Assembly: GCA_002371375.1 (NCBI GenBank)
Contig: DFIB01000099.1
Coordinates: 1 to 12,068, forward strand
DNA from: Mageeibacillus sp. UBA3708
Lineage (GTDB): Bacteria; Bacillota; Clostridia; Saccharofermentanales; Saccharofermentanaceae
Direction of reading: 5' to 3'
DNA: 12,068 bases
The notes under the pieces were generated by a model. It searched no databases. It was not told where the DNA came from and saw only the letters and a list, made by a program, of their open reading frames with translations. Numbering within the stretch: the stretch's first letter is position 1; every line of letters starts with the position of its first letter. Below, piece after piece: positions 5,833-12,068 of the stretch. The translations under genes were made by a program, and so were the position numbers.

Positions 5833-8058
5833 ATGAGACAGGCAAGGGAGATATTGTGGAATAAGATCTTTGCGCGGCCGGCAATACCGGCGGCTGTGTA
5901 TATGGCGTGTGTCCTCGCGCTGACCTTTGCAACCGGGTCTTATCTTGTATCTTTTGCTGTCACGGCGGCAGTGCTGGTCATGGTTATCAAAGAACGTTCA
6001 TACTGCAGGCAGTATGTGACCTTTATACTCTTAACGGCGGTGTTCTCCATGCTGTTGTCGCTGCGGATGGCCGGAAGGCTTAACTCTTATGAAGATACAG
6101 GGATGACAGACTGTGAGGTCTATATCGTCTCGGCGCAGCACAAGCTGAACGGAAGGTCATCCTATACAGCCGCGCTGCCTTCAGGTGCGGCGGCTGTTAT
6201 CAATATCGATAATGATGACATCTTTATATCTCCGGGCAGCAAAATCGCTGTCACCGGAAGGCTCTCTCTGCCTTCCAAAGCCACGAATCCGGGAGAGTTC
6301 GACTACAGGAAGTATCTGATGACCAAAGGTGTCAGGTATTCCATAGCAGCCGAAGATATCGTGCCATGTGAACAGACGCTGCTGTCACGGGCTGCAGGGA
6401 TGATCGATTCTGCCGTCTTCAGATTCAGATCGTGGCTGTATGAATTGCTGATCTCAGACCTTGATGACGGCAGCAAGGCAATGATGACGGCACTGTGGCT
6501 CGGTGATGATTCGCTTATTGACAGAAATGTCAGGAGCAGTTTTACGCTTACTTCATGTTCGCATCTGCTTGCCGTATCAGGAACACATTTCTCCGGCTTT
6601 ATGGCATTTATCCTTGCCGTTCTTGACTTATTTGACCGAAAGGGAAAACACAAAGCAGTCCTCGTCTTATTCTGCCTGGCAACTGCCGTAATGACCGGAT
6701 TCAATGATTCTGTTACACGTGCGCTCATCATGTCCGTTTGCCTCATATTTGCTCGGGACAGATTGTCAGGAATGTGTATCGCTCTGCTCGTAATGATGAC
6801 GTCCGACCCTTTTGCTGTCATGCAGTCAGGTCTTCTGATGAGTATGGCGGCTTGCTTCGGGATAATCTGCTGGGGCAAGGAAATAAGCAGATTCATGATA
6901 ATCCGTAATATTCCTGAGAAGATAGCAACAGCGGTATCGGCAGTGATCGCAGCACACCTGGGATTGTTGCCTCTCGCAGGAGTTGCCGGTATCAGGCTGT
7001 CAGTGGCGGGATTAGTGTGCCAGATGGCAGGCGGTGTGATCGTAAGCATTATATGTATTGTCTTCATGCCGGTACTGGTCTTAAGGCTTGCAGGCATTAC
7101 GTTCGCTTCTTCTCTGACGGAGACGCTGGCGGAATTGCTGACCGGGGTAACAGGCGCCTGTGCAGACATGTCAGGCGGTGCGGTCAACTGCGGAAGGGCG
7201 GGATCGTATCTCTTTACCGGCATTTTTCTGCTCGCGGTTATCTTAAGATTTCCTCCGGGAGTGATACGCAAGGCGCTCTTCAAGCCTTTATTTGCCGTGG
7301 CGGCGATATGTGCCGGTATGATAGTTGTCACGCTTGGGGCGAAGCCGGAAATGGAATTGCTGTTCATCGATGTTGGGCAGGGGGACTGCTGCCTGCTTAT
7401 TACGCCGGACTCGTCGTTGCTGATTGACGGCGGGACATATGAGAAAGGGGAGGTCATAGCGCAGGTTCTTGACTGGTACGGCATAAGACGGGTTGATGCG
7501 GCTGTTGTAACTCACTGGGACGGGGATCATTGCGGCGGCATAGCTTATCTTTACGGCAACGGCCGGATAGGGAAGGTGTTATGTCCCTGCAGCTGTGTGC
7601 TTGGGCCGGATGACGACGGTCATATAGAAGATACTGTCGGCATCAGCGCCGGAACGGTGATAGATCTGTCGGAGAAGGCCAGGATTAACGTGTTGTGGCC
7701 GTATTCCGTGACTGACGGCAGAAATGAAGATTCGCTTGTGATGGAGCTTGATTGCGGGGGATTGAAGTGCCTCTTTACAGGAGACATCGGAGCTGAGACG
7801 GAAGAAAAGCTCGTGAATTCCGGCGCTATCGGGGATTGTGACATTCTCAAAGTGTCCCATCACGGCAGCAGGTTCTCCTCGGGTGATATGTTCATCAGCC
7901 GTGCATCACCTGAGATCGCGGTCATATCCTGCGGGCGGCATAATTCCTATGGCCATCCGTCACGGGAGACCCTCGAAAGACTGGCTTTGCACGGTGTCGA
8001 TATAAGGCGGACAGACCTGGAGGGAGCCGTCAGATTTGAAATCAAAACGACTTATTAG
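5833..8058 (+). CDS. comEC: ComEC/Rec2 DNA-uptake channel protein
   Basis: Membrane channel that carries single-stranded DNA into the cell during natural transformation. The 741-residue protein has the full three-part family layout. Two or three N-terminal membrane helices (about 18-80) are followed by a soluble OB-like DUF4131 region with the conserved NPGEFDYRKYL segment. The multi-helix Competence domain (about 200-500) contains SHLLAVSGTH. A C-terminal metallo-beta-lactamase-like domain (about 508-740) carries FIDVGQGD, THWDGDH (560-566), FTGD, SHHGS and GHP, so the metal-binding set looks complete. The ATG at 5833 lacks a clear Shine-Dalgarno; a TTG at 5854, close behind AGGGAG, is an alternative. 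It diverges from engB and is followed by a lipoprotein gene and holA; comEC-holA is a common Bacillota pairing. Competence of this organism cannot be judged from one gene. Confidence 0.95.
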   Translation: MRQAREILWNKIFARPAIPAAVYMACVLALTFATGSYLVSFAVTAAVLVMVIKERSYCRQYVTFILLTAVFSMLLSLRMAGRLNSYEDTGMTDCEVYIVSAQHKLNGRSSYTAALPSGAAAVINIDNDDIFISPGSKIAVTGRLSLPSKATNPGEFDYRKYLMTKGVRYSIAAEDIVPCEQTLLSRAAGMIDSAVFRFRSWLYELLISDLDDGSKAMMTALWLGDDSLIDRNVRSSFTLTSCSHLLAVSGTHFSGFMAFILAVLDLFDRKGKHKAVLVLFCLATAVMTGFNDSVTRALIMSVCLIFARDRLSGMCIALLVMMTSDPFAVMQSGLLMSMAACFGIICWGKEISRFMIIRNIPEKIATAVSAVIAAHLGLLPLAGVAGIRLSVAGLVCQMAGGVIVSIICIVFMPVLVLRLAGITFASSLTETLAELLTGVTGACADMSGGAVNCGRAGSYLFTGIFLLAVILRFPPGVIRKALFKPLFAVAAICAGMIVVTLGAKPEMELLFIDVGQGDCCLLITPDSSLLIDGGTYEKGEVIAQVLDWYGIRRVDAAVVTHWDGDHCGGIAYLYGNGRIGKVLCPCSCVLGPDDDGHIEDTVGISAGTVIDLSEKARINVLWPYSVTDGRNEDSLVMELDCGGLKCLFTGDIGAETEEKLVNSGAIGDCDILKVSHHGSRFSSGDMFISRASPEIAVISCGRHNSYGHPSRETLERLALHGVDIRRTDLEGAVRFEIKTTY

Positions 8059-8064
8059 TAGAAT
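8036..8064 (+). promoter_or_regulatory. Sigma-A-type promoter for the GH25 lipoprotein and holA
   Basis: TTGAAA (8036-8041), a 17-base spacer, and TAGAAT (8059-8064); each hexamer matches the consensus at 5 of 6 positions. The -35 lies inside the last codons of comEC. Predicted transcription starts near 8071, directly before the ribosome binding site AAGGGGG (8072-8078). This would let the lipoprotein and holA be expressed independently of comEC. Confidence 0.6.
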
Positions 8065-8085
8065 ATACGCCAAGGGGGATAGATC

Positions 8086-8115
8086 ATGGTAAAGAAAGGA
8101 AAGAGTAATGAATAA
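8086..8115 (+). CDS. Possible 9-codon leader peptide overlapping the lipoprotein start
   Basis: ATG at 8086 opens a frame encoding MVKKGKSNE and stops with TAA at 8113-8115, overlapping the first 8 bases of the lipoprotein gene in another frame. It has the best Shine-Dalgarno in this gap, AAGGGGG at 8072-8078, seven bases before its ATG. The lipoprotein ATG at 8108 has its own weaker AAAGGA (8095-8100), inside the mini-ORF. The layout suits translational coupling. It may equally be chance, and there is no evidence that the peptide is made. Confidence 0.3.
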   Translation: MVKKGKSNE

Positions 8116-9265
8116 GACAAAGATAGTGTCCGTTATGCTTCTGTTCGCATTGACATTATCGGCTTGCAGGAATAATACGGCGGATACTTCAGATATATCA
8201 GATACTCCAGACACTTCTGCCGATATATCTGATATCAGTGGCACGGAGACGGAACTGACTGTATATACCGAGTCCATGGCGACAACTGAGCAAGTCAATG
8301 ATACGACGGCGCCTGTTCTCCTGTCAGCAAGGAATTCGGTGAGGCTAAATGTCGGTGATATATTCGATGCCAACGAGTACATCAGCTATATCGATGATTA
8401 CGACAGTTCACCGAAGCTCTCTTTGGAGACCGAGGTTGATACGACTGTCGCAGGTACTTATGAGACTGCGATAATCGTTACCGATGCCTCAGGCAACCGG
8501 ACAAGGAAATCTCTTACAGTCAGAGTTGTGGGAGAGGATGAGTCAAAGTCATCTCCCACGCCGACTCCCGAAGGATTTACGCCTACTCCGACTCCTTCTC
8601 CGACGCCTACGCCGGTACCGGAGACATTGTCTTTCGATGAGTTCAAGTCGAGATTTGCTTCAGATCCGTCAGTTGAATTCGGAATAGATGTGTCTAAGTG
8701 GCAGGGGGATGTGGATTACGGTGCGGTCAAGGCTGCAGGCTGCACATTTGTCATCGTCAAGATAGGCACGTACCACAAAGGTGAATTCGTCATCGATGCG
8801 AAGTTCGAAGAGAACCTGACTAATGCAAAGGCTGCGGGACTTAAGGTCGGAGGTTATTTCTATACGCCGGTTACGAGCGAAGAGGTGATAAGGGATAATG
8901 CCGACAAGATCTGCGAAGCACTCGCAGGACGTACACTGGATCTGCCTGTTGCTTATGATATGGAGCAGTGGGACAGGTTCCAGCAGTACAAGATAAGTCT
9001 CATTGAGCTGAATGAGCTGTTCTATTCGTTCTGCGAGCAGCTCGAGCAGCACGGATATTCCGGAATGCTCTACAACAGCAAGAACAAGCTTGAGACGGTG
9101 TGGGACGCCAAGGGCCGTCCCGTGTGGCTTGCCCACTATTCGAAGGAGACGGATTATTCGGGTGATTATTTCATGTGGCAGGCAAGTAATGTAGGCAGGA
9201 TCGACGGAATCAACGGCGATGTGGATCTCAATGTAATGTATCCGGGAAGGTATGACAATGGCTGA
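8108..9265 (+). CDS. Lipoprotein with Ig-like domain and GH25 muramidase domain
   Basis: A secreted, membrane-anchored cell-wall hydrolase of 385 residues. The signal peptide ends in the lipobox LSAC, making C20 the lipidated residue. A Ser/Thr/Asp-rich spacer (21-66, with DISD repeats) leads to an Ig-like domain of DUF5011 type (about 67-141, opening TTAPV, with TDASGN). A Thr-Pro-rich linker (149-171) and a GH25 lysozyme domain (about 190-381) follow. GH25 enzymes cut the MurNAc-GlcNAc bond of peptidoglycan. The expected features are present: GIDVSKWQG with D194, the catalytic-type D284-x-E286, WLAHY (340-344), WQAS (357-360) and DVDLN (371-375). The ATG at 8108 follows AAAGGA by seven bases. 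It sits between comEC and holA, overlaps holA by 8 bases and has its own upstream promoter. The likely role is local wall remodelling at the outer membrane face; a link to DNA uptake is only positional. Confidence 0.9.
   Translation: MNKTKIVSVMLLFALTLSACRNNTADTSDISDTPDTSADISDISGTETELTVYTESMATTEQVNDTTAPVLLSARNSVRLNVGDIFDANEYISYIDDYDSSPKLSLETEVDTTVAGTYETAIIVTDASGNRTRKSLTVRVVGEDESKSSPTPTPEGFTPTPTPSPTPTPVPETLSFDEFKSRFASDPSVEFGIDVSKWQGDVDYGAVKAAGCTFVIVKIGTYHKGEFVIDAKFEENLTNAKAAGLKVGGYFYTPVTSEEVIRDNADKICEALAGRTLDLPVAYDMEQWDRFQQYKISLIELNELFYSFCEQLEQHGYSGMLYNSKNKLETVWDAKGRPVWLAHYSKETDYSGDYFMWQASNVGRIDGINGDVDLNVMYPGRYDNG
8546..8622 (+). repeat. Thr-Pro linker low-complexity repeat
   Basis: Degenerate repeats of ACKCCK-type codon pairs encode a run of Thr-Pro and Ser-Pro between the Ig-like and GH25 domains. 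Such linkers act as extended spacers across the cell wall, and the DNA repeat can change length by slippage in six-base steps without breaking the frame. Confidence 0.7.
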
Positions 9266-10265
9266 TAAGTATCTTGACGGCAAGGAGTTCATGAAGGTAA
9301 TCAACGAGGCTGTTACAGACCTCCGGCTTGTGTTGCTGTTCGGCACTGAGGAGTTCTATATCGATAACTGTATTAAGGCACTAAAGAGGTCATATCTTGC
9401 GCCGGGCAGTGAAGATATGGATCTTAATGTCATACCGCAGGATTCCAAGGCAGGATTTGAGGATCTGGAGGGCTATATCCAGATGCCGCCGTGGATGAGC
9501 CGTAAGCGTGTTGTCATCTGCAGGAGCCAGGCACTGTATTCCTCTGAGTTCGGTGACAGAGAAGAGAGTGTACTGAAGAGTATCCCCGAATCGTGCCTTG
9601 TTGTTTTCGCGCCGGAGAAGGCTGAGAAGAACCGCAAGATCACAAAATTCATCGCCAAGAACGGGGTGGCAGCCGAGATTAATTTGTTTCCGGAAGAAGA
9701 ACTGATAAAGATAATCAGGGACAGCCTCGGAAGGAATAAGATAACGATCGATCATGATGTCGCAGCGTCCCTCGTATCAAGATGCGAATCAAAAATGAGA
9801 CAGATCTCGTCGGAGATAGAGAAGATGAGGCTTTACTGCGCAGGAAGCGGAAAGGACAGCATTACTTTCGATGATCTGGAGAACATGTGTCCGCCTGATC
9901 TCAATGCAAGCATATTCACGATTACAGACTGCTTCGGAACGGGCAAGTGTGACAGTGCCCTGAAGACGCTTAATTCGCTTCTGCTACGCAAGGAGCCGAT
10001 CCAAAGGCTCAGGGCTACGCTCATAACGCATCTGAAGAGGCTGGTGATAGCCAAAGATACCGGAGATAAGGGCAAACTCGCATCGGAACTTAAGTGCTCG
10101 CCCTATTATGCGGCAAATCTCATCAAACAGTCGTCGAGATTTACGATCGACAGACTTATTGACCTGCTGGATAAGGCGGTCAAGTCAGAATCGGACGTAA
10201 GGCACGGGATTATGGATGAGAGGACATCGCTGGAGACTCTGATAGTCAGAGCGTCCTTTAAATAA
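9258..10265 (+). CDS. holA: DNA polymerase III subunit delta
   Basis: Delta subunit of the clamp loader, which opens the beta sliding clamp during chromosome replication. From the ATG at 9258 the protein has 335 residues, the usual length. The early LVLLFGTEEFYID segment is the degenerate P-loop region typical of HolA, followed by a first domain of mixed alpha/beta character containing PPWMSRKRVVIC and a helical C-terminus with the RLRATLITHLKRL collar-type helix. An ATG two codons upstream (9252) is in frame, but GGGAAGG ends just one base before it; the same site is seven bases from the ATG at 9258, so that start is preferred. It overlaps the lipoprotein gene by 8 bases, implying translational coupling. 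In many Bacillota holA directly follows comEC and precedes rpsT; rpsT is absent here. Confidence 0.93.
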   Translation: MADKYLDGKEFMKVINEAVTDLRLVLLFGTEEFYIDNCIKALKRSYLAPGSEDMDLNVIPQDSKAGFEDLEGYIQMPPWMSRKRVVICRSQALYSSEFGDREESVLKSIPESCLVVFAPEKAEKNRKITKFIAKNGVAAEINLFPEEELIKIIRDSLGRNKITIDHDVAASLVSRCESKMRQISSEIEKMRLYCAGSGKDSITFDDLENMCPPDLNASIFTITDCFGTGKCDSALKTLNSLLLRKEPIQRLRATLITHLKRLVIAKDTGDKGKLASELKCSPYYAANLIKQSSRFTIDRLIDLLDKAVKSESDVRHGIMDERTSLETLIVRASFK

Positions 10266-10295
10266 GGCGTTTCCTCGGCAGTTGTTCTTTTGTGA

Positions 10296-10324
10296 TTGAC
10301 TGATTTTTTGTTCTGCTTTAGAAT
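10296..10324 (+). promoter_or_regulatory. Strong sigma-A-type promoter for icd
   Basis: TTGACT (10296-10301), a 17-base spacer, and TAGAAT (10319-10324); each hexamer matches the consensus at 5 of 6 positions. Predicted transcription starts near 10331. The ribosome binding site GGAGG (10344-10348) is nine bases before the icd ATG. No hairpin terminator for holA is seen in the 92-base gap. Confidence 0.7.
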
Positions 10325-10357
10325 TATTTAGTTATTATTCAATGGAGGAAGCAATTA

Positions 10358-11554
10358 ATGGCAAAGATTGCGATGAAGACACCGCTTGTCGAGATGGACG
10401 GCGATGAGATGACAAGGATCATCTGGCAGCAGATCAAGGATATCTGTATATTGCCTTTCGTAGATCTGAAGACTGAATACTTTGACTTAGGACTTGTTAA
10501 CAGAGACAAGACGGGAGATCAGGTCACAAAAGATTCCGCTGTCAGGACAAAAGAGCTCGGGGTAGCTGTTAAGTGTGCCACGATAACACCAAATGCTCAG
10601 AGAATGACAGAGTATAACCTTACACAGATGTGGAAGAGCCCTAACGGTACGATAAGGGCAATGCTCGACGGAACGGTATTTCGCGCTCCCATCATGGTCA
10701 AGGGTATCAGTCCTTTTGTATCATGCTGGAAGAAGCCCATTACAATTGCAAGGCATGCATACGGCGATGTATACAGGGATACCGAATACAGAGTTGAAGA
10801 GCCTGCAAGGGCTGAGCTCGTGATCACATATAAGGACGGAAGATCTGAGAAGCAGACTATATTCGAGTTCGAGGACGGCGGCATCGTGGAAGGACTCTAC
10901 AATACCGATAAGTCTATCAGTGCCTTCGCGAGATCCTGCTTCAATTATGCTCTTGATGTTAAGCAGTCCCTCTGGTTTGCTACCAAGGATACTATCTCCA
11001 AGACTTACGATCACAGATTCAAGGATATTTTTCAGGAGATATACGATAACGAGTATAAGGACAAGTTCGAGGCGTCAGGAATCGAGTATTTCTATACTCT
11101 GATCGACGATGCCGTTGCGCGTGTCATGCGCTCTGAGGGCGGATTTGTATGGGCTCTGAAGAATTACGACGGAGATGTTATGAGCGATATGCTTGCATCT
11201 GCATGCGGCTCTCTTGCCATGATGACATCCGTTCTCGTATCACCTGACGGCAAGTATGAGTATGAAGCTGCTCACGGGACAGTTACGAGACATTACTACA
11301 GATATCTCAAGGGTGAGCAGACATCTACGAACCCCATGGCTACATTGTTCGCATGGACCGGCGCCTTAAGGAAGAGAGCTCAGCTCGACGGGCTCACCGA
11401 TCTTGAAGAGTTTGCCGATAAGCTGGAGAGAGCGTCGATCGACACCATCGAGAGCGGCACAATAACCGGAGACCTTAACAGTCTCCTGGATGTACCCGAT
11501 AAGCACGTTGTGACTACCGAGGAATTCCTCAAGGCAGTCGCATCACGTATCTGA
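10358..11554 (+). CDS. icd: NADP-dependent isocitrate dehydrogenase, IDH1-like dimeric type
   Basis: Converts isocitrate to 2-oxoglutarate and CO2 with NADP+, supplying carbon for glutamate and NADPH for biosynthesis. The 398-residue protein resembles the eukaryotic IDH1/IDH2 subfamily rather than the Escherichia coli type. Isocitrate-binding residues are visible in SPNGTIR (94-100), R109 and ARHAYGDVYR, with R132 and catalytic Y139; K210 is the second catalytic residue. Metal ligands are expected at D250 or D251, D273 and D277. HGTVTRH (306-312), with R311 and H312, is the NADP phosphate-binding signature, indicating NADP over NAD. The ATG at 10358 follows GGAGG by nine bases and its own strong promoter. 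No citrate synthase or aconitase is in the window. A SEC-C protein gene follows after 32 bases, probably cotranscribed. Confidence 0.96.
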   Translation: MAKIAMKTPLVEMDGDEMTRIIWQQIKDICILPFVDLKTEYFDLGLVNRDKTGDQVTKDSAVRTKELGVAVKCATITPNAQRMTEYNLTQMWKSPNGTIRAMLDGTVFRAPIMVKGISPFVSCWKKPITIARHAYGDVYRDTEYRVEEPARAELVITYKDGRSEKQTIFEFEDGGIVEGLYNTDKSISAFARSCFNYALDVKQSLWFATKDTISKTYDHRFKDIFQEIYDNEYKDKFEASGIEYFYTLIDDAVARVMRSEGGFVWALKNYDGDVMSDMLASACGSLAMMTSVLVSPDGKYEYEAAHGTVTRHYYRYLKGEQTSTNPMATLFAWTGALRKRAQLDGLTDLEEFADKLERASIDTIESGTITGDLNSLLDVPDKHVVTTEEFLKAVASRI

Positions 11555-11586
11555 TTATTCACCGGACAGTAAAGGAGTAAATGATT

Positions 11587-12068
11587 ATGAGTTATTACAA
11601 GACATGGATCGACAGATCTGAGAATGCTGTTAACCAGCAGATCTACGTTCAGTACATCAATACCTACTATGCAATGGAGAAGAGGGCTTACGAGCTTATC
11701 CTCGGAAGCTATCCCGACAATTCCGAATATCTTAACGGCAAGACTTCCGAATTGTCACGCAAGCTCGGATTCGATAAGGATACAATGGATATCTTCGTCG
11801 GCTTCCTCGACGGCATCAAGTCCTCGCTGAAGAACGGCGATGCACTTGATCTTGAAGCAGTTGATGATGATACCGAACTGTCTCTCGATATCGATTATGA
11901 GAAGCTCTATTACAACATGAGGGATGCAAAGGCTCAGTGGCTGTTCAAGCTTCCTGCCTGGAAGAGCATTCTCTCCGAGTCGACAATCGCGGAGATCACA
12001 AGGGAGTATCGTGACGCCAATATTGCTCACGCAACGAATATCGGAAGAAACGATCCCTGTCCATGCGG
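11587..12068 (+). CDS. SEC-C motif protein, 3' end cut off by the window
   Basis: At least 160 codons, open to the window edge. The visible protein is mostly helical and acidic, without signal peptide or membrane segments, and includes a run around LDIDYEKLYYNMRDAKAQW and then KLPAW. It ends at GRNDPCPCG, the beginning of the SEC-C zinc-binding motif (usually GRNDPCPCGSGKKYKKC), which normally closes the protein, so only about ten residues should be missing. The motif is named from SecA's C-terminus, where it binds zinc and SecB. Small Clostridia proteins of this build are common, but I know of no assigned function. The ATG at 11587 is nine bases after GGAG (11574-11577); an in-frame ATG at 11581 is only three bases away and less likely. 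It lies 32 bases after icd, with no promoter seen between. Confidence 0.85.
   Translation, partial: MSYYKTWIDRSENAVNQQIYVQYINTYYAMEKRAYELILGSYPDNSEYLNGKTSELSRKLGFDKDTMDIFVGFLDGIKSSLKNGDALDLEAVDDDTELSLDIDYEKLYYNMRDAKAQWLFKLPAWKSILSESTIAEITREYRDANIAHATNIGRNDPCPC

Noticed and set aside
6303..7484. A 393-codon open frame on the minus strand inside comEC
   Set aside because: It is fully antisense to a well-supported ComEC, its composition (Thr, Ala, Ile, Pro rich) looks like a shadow, it shows no domain or motif, and no ribosome binding site or promoter was noted. A long antisense frame can arise from codon bias.
8546..8622. CRISPR-like or satellite repeat in the lipoprotein gene
   Set aside because: The repeats are short, in frame and encode a Thr-Pro linker; no spacers are present.
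8669..9346. A 225-codon minus-strand frame antisense to the GH25 domain and the holA start
   Set aside because: It crosses two real genes on the other strand and resembles no known protein.
10266..10295. Intrinsic terminator after holA
   Set aside because: The region is T-rich, but I could find no stable GC stem before the T-run.

Overview
The window looks like an ordinary chromosomal stretch from an anaerobic Gram-positive bacterium, most likely class Clostridia (Bacillota). The clues are a RqcH/NFACT protein, two PRPP synthetases of about 400 residues of the kind I associate with Clostridia, a comEC/holA neighbourhood, a GH25 lipoprotein with a Thr-Pro linker, an IDH1-type isocitrate dehydrogenase and a SEC-C protein. 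Base composition is balanced by eye, with Shine-Dalgarno-led ATG starts and one TTG start. Genus cannot be fixed from the sequence. I see no tRNA, rRNA, CRISPR array, insertion sequence or phage gene.

Left half, minus strand (reading right to left from 5727 to 205): engB (ribosome-assembly GTPase); a gap of about 100 bases with a candidate promoter; a divergent PRPP synthetase paralogue; a second, more canonical PRPP synthetase; a small Ser/Thr/Lys/Arg-rich two-helix membrane protein; and rqcH (ribosome-associated quality control). The last four are packed with gaps of 28, -1 and 3 bases and look like one operon. Positions 1-204 hold no gene, but carry two near-identical palindromic sites one 52-base step apart and two small hairpins beyond the rqcH stop.

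Right half, plus strand: comEC (DNA-uptake channel) diverges from engB across about 105 bases. It is followed by a GH25 lipoprotein with its own good promoter inside the comEC 3' end and a possible overlapping 9-codon leader. Then comes holA (DNA polymerase III delta), overlapping the lipoprotein gene by 8 bases; icd (NADP-isocitrate dehydrogenase) behind a strong sigma-A-type promoter; and the start of a SEC-C motif protein cut by the window edge.

Most of the content is housekeeping. The best lead is the divergent PRPP synthetase paralogue. Next to a copy with the usual basic active-site residues, it has lost several of them at the two catalytic loops, which suggests a regulatory or pseudo-enzyme partner. 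Secondary leads are the paired palindromes at the left edge, the mini-ORF leader of the lipoprotein gene, the lipoprotein inserted between comEC and holA, and the linkage of PRPP synthesis to rqcH. No clearly new multi-gene system is visible.
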